Assembly (NCBI RefSeq): GCF_002148795.1
Contig: NZ_MPOB01000003.1
Location: forward strand, 398,340 to 462,339
DNA: 64,000 nucleotides
DNA from: Oceanibaculum nanhaiense
GTDB taxonomy: Bacteria; Pseudomonadota; Alphaproteobacteria; Oceanibaculales; Oceanibaculaceae
Direction of reading: 5' to 3'
Shown: piece by piece, positions 56,236 to 64,000 of the stretch
How the letters are laid out: each line of letters begins with the position of its first letter
Numbering within the stretch: position 1 is the stretch's first letter
Made by a program: the position numbers and the translations under genes
Notes under the pieces: generated by a model
What the model was told of the DNA's origin: nothing
Database searches by the model: none
Seen by the model: only the letters and a program-made list of their open reading frames with translations

Positions 56236-56268
56236 CCCTGGCCCACACGAATATCCGCCGTGGCTCTA
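56236..56268. promoter_or_regulatory. Candidate MocR operator: direct repeat with 22-bp period (aminotransferase promoter)
   Basis: CCCTGGCCC at 56236 and CCGTGGCTCTA at 56258 start exactly 22 bp apart. The same pair with the same spacing is at 59151-59183. It lies 62 bp before the aminotransferase start. Direct repeats two helical turns apart are the known binding mode of MocR regulators such as PdxR and GabR. Confidence 0.7.
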
Positions 56269-56329
56269 GGGATGGCGCGCGCGTGGGAGTAGCTGTCAGG
56301 AAAGCGTCATACTTTCCGAGGACCGGCTC

Positions 56330-57646
56330 ATGACCCACATGCCCACCACCATGGATAATCACTGGCTGCCCTTCACCAACAACCGGCTGTTCCACCAGGA
56401 GCCGCAGATCTTCGCGCGGGCGAAGGGCGTGCGCTACTGGACGCCGGAGGAGCAGGAAATCCTCGACGGGTCTTCCGGCCTGTTCTGCTCCGCCGCCGGG
56501 CATGGCCGGCCGGAGATTGCCGATGCGGTGCACAAGCAGCTGATGGAGCTGGATTACACGCCGCATTTCCAGCGCGCCGCGCCGATCTCCTTCGAGCTGG
56601 CGCGCCGCCTCGCGGAAATCCTGCCGGACGGCATCGACCGGCTGTTCTTCGGCTCCTCCGGCTCCGAGGCGGTCGACAGCGCGATGAAGATCTGCCTCGC
56701 CTATCACCGGGCGCGCGGCGAGGCACAGCGCACCCGCTTCGTCTCGCGCGCCTGGGGCTATCATGGCGTCAATCTGGGCGGCACCTCGCTGGCTGGCATG
56801 GTCGGCAACCGCCGCGACTTCTCCGGCGTCACCTGCGATGTCGTGCATATGCGCCACACCTGGAACGAGGAGCAGCGCTTCACAAGGGGCCAGCCGGAGG
56901 ACGGCGCGCATCTGGCGGACGATCTGGAGGATCTGTGCAAGACCTATGGCGGCGAGACCATCGCCGCTGTCTTCGTCGAGCCGATTGCCGGCTCCATCGG
57001 CACCATCGTGCCGCCGCAGGGCTATCTGCAGCGTCTGCGCCAGATCGCCGATAAATACGGCATCCTGCTGGTGTTCGACGAGGTCATCACCGGCTTCGGG
57101 CGCACCGGGGCGGCCTTCGCCTCGCAGGAATTCGGCGTCACCCCGGACGTCATCACCATGGCGAAGGCGCTTACCAACGGCACCATCCCGATGAGCGCCG
57201 TGGCGGTGAAGACGGAAATCCAGCAGGCCGTCATCGCCTCGGTCACGGCGGACCGGCCGGAACTGATGCATGGCTATACCTATTCCGCGCATCCGGTGGC
57301 CTGTGCGGCGGCGCTCGCCTCGCTCGACATCTACCGCGACGAGAAGCTGTTCGAGCGCGGCAAGGCGATGTCCGGCACTTTCCTCGACGGTGTATTCGGC
57401 CTGCGCAACCTGCCGCAGGTCTATGATCTGCGCGGCCATGGCATGATGGCCGGCATCCAGCTGACACCGGGCAAGGCGCCGGGCGAAAAAGGCTCCATCG
57501 TGCAGCGCCTGCTGTTCAAGGACGGGCTGCATGTGAAGGCGACCGGCGATGCGCTGATCTTCGCGCCGGCGCTGGTCTCCGAGGAATCCGACCTCGACCA
57601 GATGATCGACAGCCTGCGCCGGGTGCTGGGCCGCAGCGACCTTTAA
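56330..57646 (+). CDS. Class III omega-amino acid:pyruvate aminotransferase
   Basis: 438 residues of the ornithine/beta-alanine aminotransferase fold. SSGSEAVDSAMKICLAYH is near 109, FDEVITGFGRTG (Asp250 contacts PLP) near 249, and the PLP lysine is Lys279 in TMAKALTNG. It resembles beta-alanine:pyruvate and polyamine aminotransferases. It is convergent with the MocR gene, the two ends overlapping by 4 bp, and shares an operator with the polyamine-type transporter, so amines such as putrescine or beta-alanine are plausible substrates. Confidence 0.93.
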   Translation: MTHMPTTMDNHWLPFTNNRLFHQEPQIFARAKGVRYWTPEEQEILDGSSGLFCSAAGHGRPEIADAVHKQLMELDYTPHFQRAAPISFELARRLAEILPDGIDRLFFGSSGSEAVDSAMKICLAYHRARGEAQRTRFVSRAWGYHGVNLGGTSLAGMVGNRRDFSGVTCDVVHMRHTWNEEQRFTRGQPEDGAHLADDLEDLCKTYGGETIAAVFVEPIAGSIGTIVPPQGYLQRLRQIADKYGILLVFDEVITGFGRTGAAFASQEFGVTPDVITMAKALTNGTIPMSAVAVKTEIQQAVIASVTADRPELMHGYTYSAHPVACAAALASLDIYRDEKLFERGKAMSGTFLDGVFGLRNLPQVYDLRGHGMMAGIQLTPGKAPGEKGSIVQRLLFKDGLHVKATGDALIFAPALVSEESDLDQMIDSLRRVLGRSDL

Positions 57647-59127
57647 GGACGCAGTTCCCGCACGATTTCGGCCAGCAGCTTCAGGCCCGGCTCGATAGCT
57701 TCCAGCGGGATCGCGGCGAAGCCGAGCCTGAGGCGGTTGCGCGGCGGGTCCGGGCGCAGGTAATGGACGTCGCCCGGCTCCACCAGCAACCCGGCCTTGG
57801 CGGCGCGCTCAGCCACGTCCGCGGCTGACATGCCTTTGGGCAGGGTCAGCCAGATCGCCGAGCCGCCGGTCGTCATCGTCACGTCGCACTCCGGCAGCAG
57901 CCGGGCGGTGGCGCTCATCACAATCTGCCATTTCTTCGACAGGCTGGCGCGCTGGCGGCGGATATGGGCGTCAAAATGACCCTCCGCCAGGAAGATCGCC
58001 ATGGCCCGCTGGTCCAGCGTGGAGGTGTGCCGGTACATCAGCCGGCGCAGCGCCCGCAATTCCGCGATCAGCGGCTGTTCAGCGACGATGAAACCGAGGC
58101 GCAGGCCCGGAAACAGCGGTTTCGACAGGCTGCCGACATGGATCACCCGGCCATTCTGGTCGAAGCTCTTCAGCGCCGGGCGCTGCGGGCCGACGAAATT
58201 CAGCTCATGCTCGTAATCATCCTCCAATATCAGGAAATCATGGCGCTCCGCCGCTGAGAGCAGCGACATCCGCCGGTCCATCGTCATGGTGACGCTGGTC
58301 GGCGACTGATGCCCCGGCGTGACATAGACCAGGCCGGCGCCCGCCAGCGCCTCAGTCACGCAGATGCCATTGCCGTCCACTGCATGGCCGTGCAGCACCG
58401 CCCCGTGCGATAGGAAGATGTTGCGGGCATCGACATAGCCCGGATCCTCCATATCCACCCGGGTGCCCGGCCCGCACAGCAGCACCGCAACCAGATAGAG
58501 CGCGTTCTGCGCGCCGACGGTGATCAGCAGATTCTCCGGCTCCGTGCGGAAGCCGCGCTGCGGCAGGACCCGGCGGATGATCTGCTCGACCAGCATGGCA
58601 TCGTCGGCATCGATGTGGTCCGCCATCCAGTCCCTTGAATGCAGCGTGGTGCCGGCGATCCGCACGCAGTCGCGCCAGCGGCTGAGGGAGGTCCTGTCCG
58701 GCGCGGTCTGGCCATAGATGAAGGGATAGGGGAAGTCGTTCCAGTTGGCCGGCTTCACGATGTTCTGCTGGCCGGAGAAGGAGCGCCGCAGCCGGTGCCG
58801 GAAATCGATCGATGCCGCCGCCGCCGGGATCAGGTTCCGCGCCCGGTCATCCACCTTGATGTTCAGCTGTTCGCGGACATAGCGCTCATCGATGAAATAG
58901 CCACGGCGGTTGACGGATTTCAGATAGCCGTCCTCGGCCAGCCGCTCATAGACCAGCGTCACCGTGTTGCGCGAGACCTTGATGCGCTGCGCCATCACGC
59001 GCGTCGCCGGCAGCGGCTCGTGAAACGGCAGGGCGCCGGCCAAAATCGCCTCCACCAGCCGCTCCTGAATCTGCTGCTGCAGACGCTTGGCGGGGTCGAG
59101 GGGCGCTGCAAAGAAGCGCTCTAGCAT
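57643..59127 (-). CDS. MocR/PdxR family regulator (GntR HTH + aminotransferase-like domain)
   Basis: 494 residues. The GntR wHTH occupies about 12-80 (QERLVEAILAGALPFHEPLPATRVMAQRIKVSRNTVTLVYERL split by the turn). The rest is a class I aminotransferase fold with LITVGAQNALYLVA near 201, EDDYEHELNF near 302 and the PLP lysine Lys336 in GSLSKPLFPGLRLGF. MocR proteins sense an amine or PLP intermediate and activate or repress neighbouring genes. It sits between the aminotransferase and the ABC transporter, with matching direct repeats before both, so both are probable targets. Confidence 0.94.
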   Translation of the reverse strand: MLERFFAAPLDPAKRLQQQIQERLVEAILAGALPFHEPLPATRVMAQRIKVSRNTVTLVYERLAEDGYLKSVNRRGYFIDERYVREQLNIKVDDRARNLIPAAAASIDFRHRLRRSFSGQQNIVKPANWNDFPYPFIYGQTAPDRTSLSRWRDCVRIAGTTLHSRDWMADHIDADDAMLVEQIIRRVLPQRGFRTEPENLLITVGAQNALYLVAVLLCGPGTRVDMEDPGYVDARNIFLSHGAVLHGHAVDGNGICVTEALAGAGLVYVTPGHQSPTSVTMTMDRRMSLLSAAERHDFLILEDDYEHELNFVGPQRPALKSFDQNGRVIHVGSLSKPLFPGLRLGFIVAEQPLIAELRALRRLMYRHTSTLDQRAMAIFLAEGHFDAHIRRQRASLSKKWQIVMSATARLLPECDVTMTTGGSAIWLTLPKGMSAADVAERAAKAGLLVEPGDVHYLRPDPPRNRLRLGFAAIPLEAIEPGLKLLAEIVRELRP

Positions 59128-59150
59128 GCGCCGCAGGCGCGGTTGTCAGT

Positions 59151-59183
59151 CCCTGGCCCCATAGTTTTCAACCCGTGGCTCTA
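59151..59183. promoter_or_regulatory. Candidate MocR operator: direct repeat with 22-bp period (regulator/transporter intergenic)
   Basis: CCCTGGCCC at 59151 and CCGTGGCTCTA at 59173 repeat the element at 56236 with the same 22-bp period, 24 bp upstream of the regulator start and about 150 bp before the transporter. The 11-base half CCGTGGCTCTA is identical in both places. Confidence 0.7.
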
Positions 59184-59335
59184 AGCCGCAATGCTGCGGA
59201 GCAATAAGATTTTTGCAGTGCGGAAACAAAACCACAAGAACAGACACGCACGCGACAGACAGCACCTTGCGGGAAAGCAGGGGCAATAAACCGGCGGCCT
59301 ATCATGGCCAGCCGGACAGAACAGGAGAATGGGAC

Positions 59336-60475
59336 ATGCGGAATTTCAGCTTCAAGACCAGTCTGGGACGGCGAACCTTCCTGAAATCCACAGCGCTGGC
59401 CGGTGCCGGCCTTGCCATGCCGGCCATCGTCAGCCGCGGCGTTCTCGCCTCGTCGGGCGAGATCAACATCATGATGTGGTCGGATTACCTGCCGGAAAGC
59501 TTCGTGAAGGGGTTTACCGACAAGACCGGCATCAAGATCAACTTCACCGGTATCGGCTCCAACGACGAGATCATCAACAAGCTGCGCGCGACCAGCGGCC
59601 AGGGCTTCGACATCGTCACCCCGACGGTGAACCGCAATCCGCTGTGGGCCGAGTTGAACCTGCTGCAGCCCTTCGACATGAAGCGGGTGCCGCTGGACAA
59701 GGTGAACCCGGCGATGGCGCTGGGCGAGGCGCACTGGAATTTCGGCGGCAAGGGCACGCATTGGCTGCCGCATATCTGGGGCACCGAGGGTGTGGCCTGG
59801 CGTACCGACGCCTTCAAGCCGGCCGGCGAATTCCCCAGCTATTACGATGTCTGGGACGAGGCCAATGCCGGCAAGACCATGGGCCGCGCCCATTCGATGA
59901 TGCTGGGCCTCGGCCTCGGGCTGGAGCGGCGCGGCGAGATGGCGCCGGGCTCGATGTGGGCGGCCTATAAGGACGAGGTCAAGATGAAGGAGGTCTGGAC
60001 CAAGCTGACCGAAACCGCCATCGCCAAGAAGAAGAACATCAAGCTGCTGTGGAACGATGCCGACACCCAGAAAAACGGCCTGCTGAACGAAGGCGTTATC
60101 GTCGGCCAGACCTGGGATGGCCCGCCCATCGCGCTGAAGACCGCCGGCGAACCGGTGATGTACCGGGCGCCTGTCGAGGGCGCCATGGCCTGGGTGGACG
60201 GTCTTGCCATGCCCATCGGCGCCAAGAACATCGACCAGATCTACGCCTTCATCGAGGCCGCCTACGACGCCAAGCTGGCCGGCGAGGCGATCAAGAGCCA
60301 TGGCTATAATTCGCCGGTCCTCGGCGCCGACAAGTTCGGCGGCGAAATCTATGCCAAGAATTTCGCCGATGCCTATCCCGGCGAGGCGCTGGCGAAGCTG
60401 AACCCCTGGCCCGCCGAAATGCCCTGGTACGCCACGGCCCGCACGGAGTTCGTGAACAAGTTCATGAGCGCCTGA
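59336..60475 (+). CDS. Polyamine-type ABC transporter substrate-binding protein (PotD/F family)
   Basis: 379 residues from the ATG at 59336, preceded by AGGAG. It has a twin-arginine signal (GRRTFLKSTALAGAGLAMP), so it is exported folded. The mature protein reads like PotD (INIMMWSDYLPESFVKGFTDKTGIKINF split, then FDIVTPTVNRNPLWAELNLL, WGTEGVAWRTDAF). It delivers putrescine, spermidine or a similar amine, perhaps an amino acid opine, to the permease encoded downstream. The last helix ends KFMSA. An intercistronic hairpin follows. Confidence 0.93.
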   Translation: MRNFSFKTSLGRRTFLKSTALAGAGLAMPAIVSRGVLASSGEINIMMWSDYLPESFVKGFTDKTGIKINFTGIGSNDEIINKLRATSGQGFDIVTPTVNRNPLWAELNLLQPFDMKRVPLDKVNPAMALGEAHWNFGGKGTHWLPHIWGTEGVAWRTDAFKPAGEFPSYYDVWDEANAGKTMGRAHSMMLGLGLGLERRGEMAPGSMWAAYKDEVKMKEVWTKLTETAIAKKKNIKLLWNDADTQKNGLLNEGVIVGQTWDGPPIALKTAGEPVMYRAPVEGAMAWVDGLAMPIGAKNIDQIYAFIEAAYDAKLAGEAIKSHGYNSPVLGADKFGGEIYAKNFADAYPGEALAKLNPWPAEMPWYATARTEFVNKFMSA

Positions 60476-60498
60476 TTATCCGACCGCTAACGATATGC

Positions 60499-60526
60499 GG
60501 CGATGCGGCCGGTTTGCCGCATCGCC
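60499..60526 (+). terminator. Intercistronic stem-loop between binding protein and ATPase
   Basis: GGCGATGCGGC and GCCGCATCGCC form a perfect 11-bp stem with a 6-base loop, 24 bp after the binding protein stop. There is no T run, so it more likely stabilises the binding-protein message than ends transcription, as with the hairpin at 2952. Confidence 0.6.
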
Positions 60527-60576
60527 TCCTATCATTGCCAATCACTACCCCCCTTGGCACCGGATAAAGGCGTTCA

Positions 60577-61683
60577 ATGACCAGTAAGGATATCCTGCTC
60601 GACCACGTCAGCATCCGATTCGGCACCTATACGGCGGTGGACAATGCCTATCTGACGATCAAGGGCGGGGAGTTCTTCTCCTTTCTCGGGCCGTCCGGCT
60701 GCGGCAAGACCACGCTGCTGCGCTGCATTTCCGGCTTTGTCGATCCCAGCGAAGGCCGCGTGCTGATCGGCGGCAAGGACATGCAGAATGTCGGGCCGAA
60801 CAAGCGCCCCACCGCGCTGATCTTCCAGAATCTGGCCCTGTTCCCGCTGATGAGCGTGGCCGAGAACATCGCCTTCCCGCTGGAGGTGCGCGGCATCGGC
60901 CGCAAGGAACGACGCAAGCGCGCCGACGAGCTGCTGGAGCTGATCGCCCTTACCGGCACCGGCGACAAGAAGGTGCATGAGCTGTCCGGCGGCCAGCGCC
61001 AGCGCGTCGCCATCGCCCGGGCGCTGGCGGTCGAGCCGGACATATTGCTGCTGGACGAGCCGCTGTCGGCGCTCGATCTGAAGCTGCGCCAGCATATGCG
61101 CACCGAACTGCGGGCGATCCAGCAGCGGGTCGGCCTTACCTTCATCTACATCACCCACGATCAGGGCGAGGCGCTGACCATGTCGGACCGCGTCGCCGTC
61201 ATGAAACAGGGGGTGGTCGAACAGGTCGGCGACCCGGAGTCGGTCTATGAGCGGCCGAAGACCGCCTTCGTCGCCTCCTTCGTCGGGGAGACCAACCAGA
61301 TCGCCGGCATTGTGGTCGGCCAGGACGGGCAGATCGCCCATCTCGACACCCCGCTTGGCCGGTTGTCGGGCCGCGCCGGCGGCGGACGGACCTACAGGCC
61401 GGGCGACCGATGCGTCCTGTTCATCCGGCCGGAAAGGCTGCGGCTGGCCAACTCTGCAAGCGAAAGCGGCAACCTGATCCGCGCCCGGCACGTAAAGGAG
61501 GAGTTCGAGGGCAGCATCCGCCATCTGTTCCTGCGGGCGGGCGGCAGCGACCTGCGCGTCAGCCTGGTGAATGACGGTTCCACCGCCACCGGGCGCCGCG
61601 CCGATGACGCCATTGATGTGACGTTCGATGCGGATTTCGCCATCGCCCTGCCGGAGGAAGAGATGCCGGGAGCCGCGGCATGA
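60577..61683 (+). CDS. Polyamine-type ABC transporter ATP-binding protein (PotA family)
   Basis: 368 residues. Walker A GPSGCGKTTLLR is at 38-49, the signature LSGGQRQRVAIARALA near 136, and Walker B ILLLDEPLSALDLKLR near 155, followed by ITHDQGEAL. The C-terminal third is the TOBE/regulatory domain. It powers the PotB/PotC permease. Start has AAAGG upstream; the stop overlaps the next start (ATGA). Confidence 0.95.
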   Translation: MTSKDILLDHVSIRFGTYTAVDNAYLTIKGGEFFSFLGPSGCGKTTLLRCISGFVDPSEGRVLIGGKDMQNVGPNKRPTALIFQNLALFPLMSVAENIAFPLEVRGIGRKERRKRADELLELIALTGTGDKKVHELSGGQRQRVAIARALAVEPDILLLDEPLSALDLKLRQHMRTELRAIQQRVGLTFIYITHDQGEALTMSDRVAVMKQGVVEQVGDPESVYERPKTAFVASFVGETNQIAGIVVGQDGQIAHLDTPLGRLSGRAGGGRTYRPGDRCVLFIRPERLRLANSASESGNLIRARHVKEEFEGSIRHLFLRAGGSDLRVSLVNDGSTATGRRADDAIDVTFDADFAIALPEEEMPGAAA

Positions 61684-62606
61684 TCCAGGCGCTGCGCACG
61701 GCCTTCGCCGGTCTGGCCGGCCGGCACGGTCTGGGCGTCGCGATCTTCGTCGGCATCGCGATCTTCCTGTGGGTGCTCGTGCTGATCGTGCTGCCGCAGC
61801 TGTCGATGCTGGATTTCTCCTTCCGGCACAATCTGCCACCGCCGGAGATCGGCGGCCCGAACGACGTCTATACGCTGGAGAATTACCGCTATTTCCTGTT
61901 TGGGCGCGATGCGGGCCTGAACAGCCTGGATATCGGCGTGCTGTTCAGAACCGTCCTCGCCGCCCTGTTCGTGACGCTGATCGACATTGCGCTGTGCTAC
62001 CCCATCGCCTTCATCCTCGCCCACTCGGCCAGGGGGGTAGCGGTGCGGCTGATGGTCATCGGCCTGATCGTGCCGTTCTGGGTGAACGAGATCCTGCGCG
62101 CCTTCGCCTTCCGCGTGCTGTTCGGCTCAACCGGCCTCATCAACAGCGTCGGCATGGGGATGGGGCTGTGGGATGCGCCGCTGGACTTCATCCGCGCCGA
62201 CGTCGCGCTCTATGCCGGGCTGACCTACGCCTACATCCTGTTGATGGTGTTCCCGATCTACAACGCCGTCGAGGCGCTGGACCGCAACCAGATCGAGGCG
62301 GCCCGCGACATGGGCGCCAGCTGGTGGCGGGTGCACTGGCGCGTCGTGCTGCCGGTGGCCAAGCCCGGCATCGCGTCGGGCGCGACCATGGTGTTCATGC
62401 TGACCGCAGGCGCGCTGGCCGCGCCGCAGATCCTGGGCGGCCCGTCCAACCTGTGGTTCACCCAATTGATCTATCAATGGTTCAACGAGGCCGGCGACTG
62501 GCCGCGCGGGGCCGCCTACGCCACCATCCTGCTGATGGTCTGCCTCAGTTTCGTGCTGATGACGATGCGCGTCTTCAAGGTCTCCATCGGGGCGATCGGA
62601 CGATGA
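61680..62606 (+). CDS. Polyamine-type ABC transporter permease (PotB family)
   Basis: 308 residues with six helices and the EAA loop EAARDMGASWWRVHWRVVLPVAKPGI near 202-227 that docks on the ATPase. An N-terminal helix (LGVAIFVGIAIFLWVLVLIV) precedes a periplasmic stretch. It overlaps both neighbours by 4 bp. Length and motifs fit PotB. Confidence 0.94.
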   Translation: MIQALRTAFAGLAGRHGLGVAIFVGIAIFLWVLVLIVLPQLSMLDFSFRHNLPPPEIGGPNDVYTLENYRYFLFGRDAGLNSLDIGVLFRTVLAALFVTLIDIALCYPIAFILAHSARGVAVRLMVIGLIVPFWVNEILRAFAFRVLFGSTGLINSVGMGMGLWDAPLDFIRADVALYAGLTYAYILLMVFPIYNAVEALDRNQIEAARDMGASWWRVHWRVVLPVAKPGIASGATMVFMLTAGALAAPQILGGPSNLWFTQLIYQWFNEAGDWPRGAAYATILLMVCLSFVLMTMRVFKVSIGAIGR

Positions 62607-63883
62607 GGCGGATGACCGGCGACGGCGCGTTCGCGGCGGGGTTCTCCCTGCTGTTCTTCGCCTTCCTGTTCGGGCCGCTGATCATCATGGTGATCACCGC
62701 CTTCAACTCCTCCGCCTTTCCCAGGGTTACGCCCTGGGAGTGCTTCACCACCGACTGGTTCGGCGTCCTCATCGACAACCAGCGGCTGATGGCGGGGCTG
62801 GTCACCAGCATCGGCATCGGCATCGGCGTGGTGGCGCTGGCCGTCCCGGTCGGTCTGGCCGGCGCGCTGGCGCTCAGCGAGATCGGCCCGCGCCTGCGCT
62901 CGGCGCTCTATGCCGTGCTGATCACGCCGATCCTGATTCCGGGCGTGGTGCTGGGCATCTCCACCATCGTGTTCTGGGGCGGCGTCGCGCGCGGGCTGGG
63001 CGTCGGCTATGGCAGCGGCTTCTATAACGGCATCTTCCTGACGTTGCTGGGCCAGGCGACCTTCATCTCGGCCTATGCCATGCTTATCTTCATGGCGCGG
63101 CTGCAACGCTTCGACCCGACACTGACCGAGGCCGCCCTCGACCTCGGCGCCACGCCGGGCCAGGCCTTCCGCCGGATCATGCTGCCCTTCCTGAAGCCGG
63201 CTATAGCCTCGGCTGCGTTCCTCACCCTGCTGGCCTCCTTCGAGAATTACAACACCACCGTCTTCACCATCCTGTCGGACAATACCTTCACCACGGCGCT
63301 GGCCTCCAAGGTGCGGCACGGCACCGACCCTTCGCTGTCGGCGCTGGCGGTCATCATCATCGGCCTGACCCTGATCGGCGCGATGGTGCATGAGGCGCAT
63401 GTCCGCCGGCAGGAGCTGCTGCGCACCGGCCGGCCCCGGGCATCGCGGCTCTACGCCAATCCGGTGGCGCGGGTGCTGACCCATCCGGCGGGCGTGGGGG
63501 CCGTGCTGGTGCTGCTGGCAGCCGGCCTCATCTGGCAGGGCAGCCGGCACGATTCGACGGCCTGCATCGCGCAGATCGAGGCTGACAAGCGCGCCCTGCA
63601 GGAGCAATTGCGACAGGAACAGCGCCGGGCCACCCCGCCTGCGCTGCAGGCCCCTGCCGGCGGCGGGGCGGCACCAGGGGCGGCATCGGGCAATCCCTCG
63701 CCCTTTGGCGGCGCCTTCGGTGGCGGGCTGCGGCCGGGCGATTCGCCTGCACCCGCACCGGCCCCGGCCCCGGCCCCGGCCCCGGCCCCAAAGGAAAATG
63801 ACGGCGGCGCGGCCCCCGGCAACCCGTCGCCCTTCGGTGGCGCGTTTGGCGGCGATGCCCTGCGGCCTGGCGCACGGCCTTAG
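62603..63883 (+). CDS. Polyamine-type ABC transporter permease (PotC family) with extra C-terminal domain
   Basis: 426 residues from the ATG overlapping potB. Residues 1-275 are a normal PotC permease with EAA loop EAALDLGATPGQAFRRIMLP near 175-195. Then comes an extension absent from typical PotC: an additional helix at 297-312 (GVGAVLVLLAAGLIWQ), a charged coiled coil (about 320-343), a Pro-Ala tract at 382-397 and two copies of GNPSPFGGAFGG (363 and 406). The extra helix should place the tail in the periplasm. It could contact the binding protein, cell wall or outer membrane. Confidence 0.92.
   Translation: MRRMTGDGAFAAGFSLLFFAFLFGPLIIMVITAFNSSAFPRVTPWECFTTDWFGVLIDNQRLMAGLVTSIGIGIGVVALAVPVGLAGALALSEIGPRLRSALYAVLITPILIPGVVLGISTIVFWGGVARGLGVGYGSGFYNGIFLTLLGQATFISAYAMLIFMARLQRFDPTLTEAALDLGATPGQAFRRIMLPFLKPAIASAAFLTLLASFENYNTTVFTILSDNTFTTALASKVRHGTDPSLSALAVIIIGLTLIGAMVHEAHVRRQELLRTGRPRASRLYANPVARVLTHPAGVGAVLVLLAAGLIWQGSRHDSTACIAQIEADKRALQEQLRQEQRRATPPALQAPAGGGAAPGAASGNPSPFGGAFGGGLRPGDSPAPAPAPAPAPAPAPKENDGGAAPGNPSPFGGAFGGDALRPGARP
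63749..63790. repeat. GGCCCC hexamer repeat encoding Pro-Ala
   Basis: About seven near-perfect hexamer units inside the potC extension code for alternating Pro and Ala. Such tracts vary in length by slippage; multiples of six keep the frame. Confidence 0.85.
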
Positions 63884-64000
63884 ACCCCACCGCCATCTGC
63901 ACTGAAAACTAGCGACCCTGCTTAGTGTCCGTCCGGGGAGTTTGTGAGTCGACAGAGTCGGTTGGCGATTCCGGCTTGCGGGGCTGGAATCGGCTGTGAT
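63884..64000. other. Window end: no feature recognised
   Basis: The last 117 bases follow the potC stop. No open frame, hairpin or tRNA could be supported. Base composition is close to balanced, lower in GC than the genes before it. Confidence 0.4.

Noticed and set aside
63900..64000. Insertion-sequence end at the window edge
   Set aside because: No terminal inverted repeat or transposase frame can be shown in so short a stretch.

Overview
This is a GC-rich (roughly two thirds G+C by eye), gene-dense stretch of a bacterial chromosome. The gene set fits an environmental alphaproteobacterium, most likely Rhodospirillales-like: MetX/MetW beside a chorismate mutase-HisC-prephenate dehydrogenase block, PHA synthase with a phasin, class I fumarase, many branched-chain-type and polyamine-type ABC transporters, a TAXI/DUF1850 TRAP set and XDH-family molybdenum hydroxylases. 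The taxon is inferred from gene content; no rRNA or other phylogenetic marker is present. About 52 protein genes and one tRNA can be supported.

Layout. 1-1288 (minus): TAXI TRAP binding protein and the start of a DUF1850 lipoprotein. 1720-6318 (plus): a complete branched-chain-type ABC operon (SBP-LivH-LivM-LivG-LivF), followed at 6513-8584 by a second, paralogous SBP and a PhyH-type dioxygenase. Both SBP genes have a sigma-54 -24/-12 element with exact spacing and an 18-bp imperfect dyad just upstream. 8586-17297: a probable catabolic island with a phosphoribosyltransferase, a small Rieske ferredoxin, a DUF1116 protein, a MarR regulator, a three-subunit molybdenum hydroxylase whose FeS subunit is fused to a CoxG-like domain, and a divergent amidohydrolase. 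The set looks like uptake plus oxidative and hydrolytic breakdown of an unidentified organic, probably nitrogen-containing, compound.

17298-28109: housekeeping genes (LysR regulator, TrxB, MetXW, aromatic amino acid and histidine enzymes, fumarase) with a secreted RTX metalloprotease among them. 28234-29776: CDF metal exporter with a divergent MerR regulator and a small membrane protein. 30010-30100: tRNA-Ser(GGA). 30218-32484: divergent phaC and phasin. 32589-37543: a YhiI-RbbA-YhhJ-type export operon whose HlyD subunit carries an in-frame amber codon. 37664-38987: a zinc-ribbon methyltransferase and a stand-alone Hen1-like methyltransferase. 39017-42478: a probable regulator divergent from a large secreted RTX/beta-strand-repeat protein whose C-terminus resembles that of the metalloprotease.

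42469-46613: arsenic resistance (ArsJ, its GAPDH, ArsR, ArsP-like permease and a second ArsR), then carbonic anhydrase. 47509-51573: a heme-type TonB receptor with FecR-like anti-sigma and ECF sigma factor, with a Fur-like box before the sigma gene. 51835-56223: a 1056-residue BNR-repeat protein and an MFS transporter. 56330-63883: an aminotransferase, a MocR regulator and a polyamine-type ABC transporter. Two copies of a 22-bp-spaced direct repeat, one before the aminotransferase and one between the regulator and the transporter, suggest this is one MocR regulon. Its last permease has an unusual C-terminal extension.

No CRISPR array, prophage, insertion sequence or replication origin was recognised.
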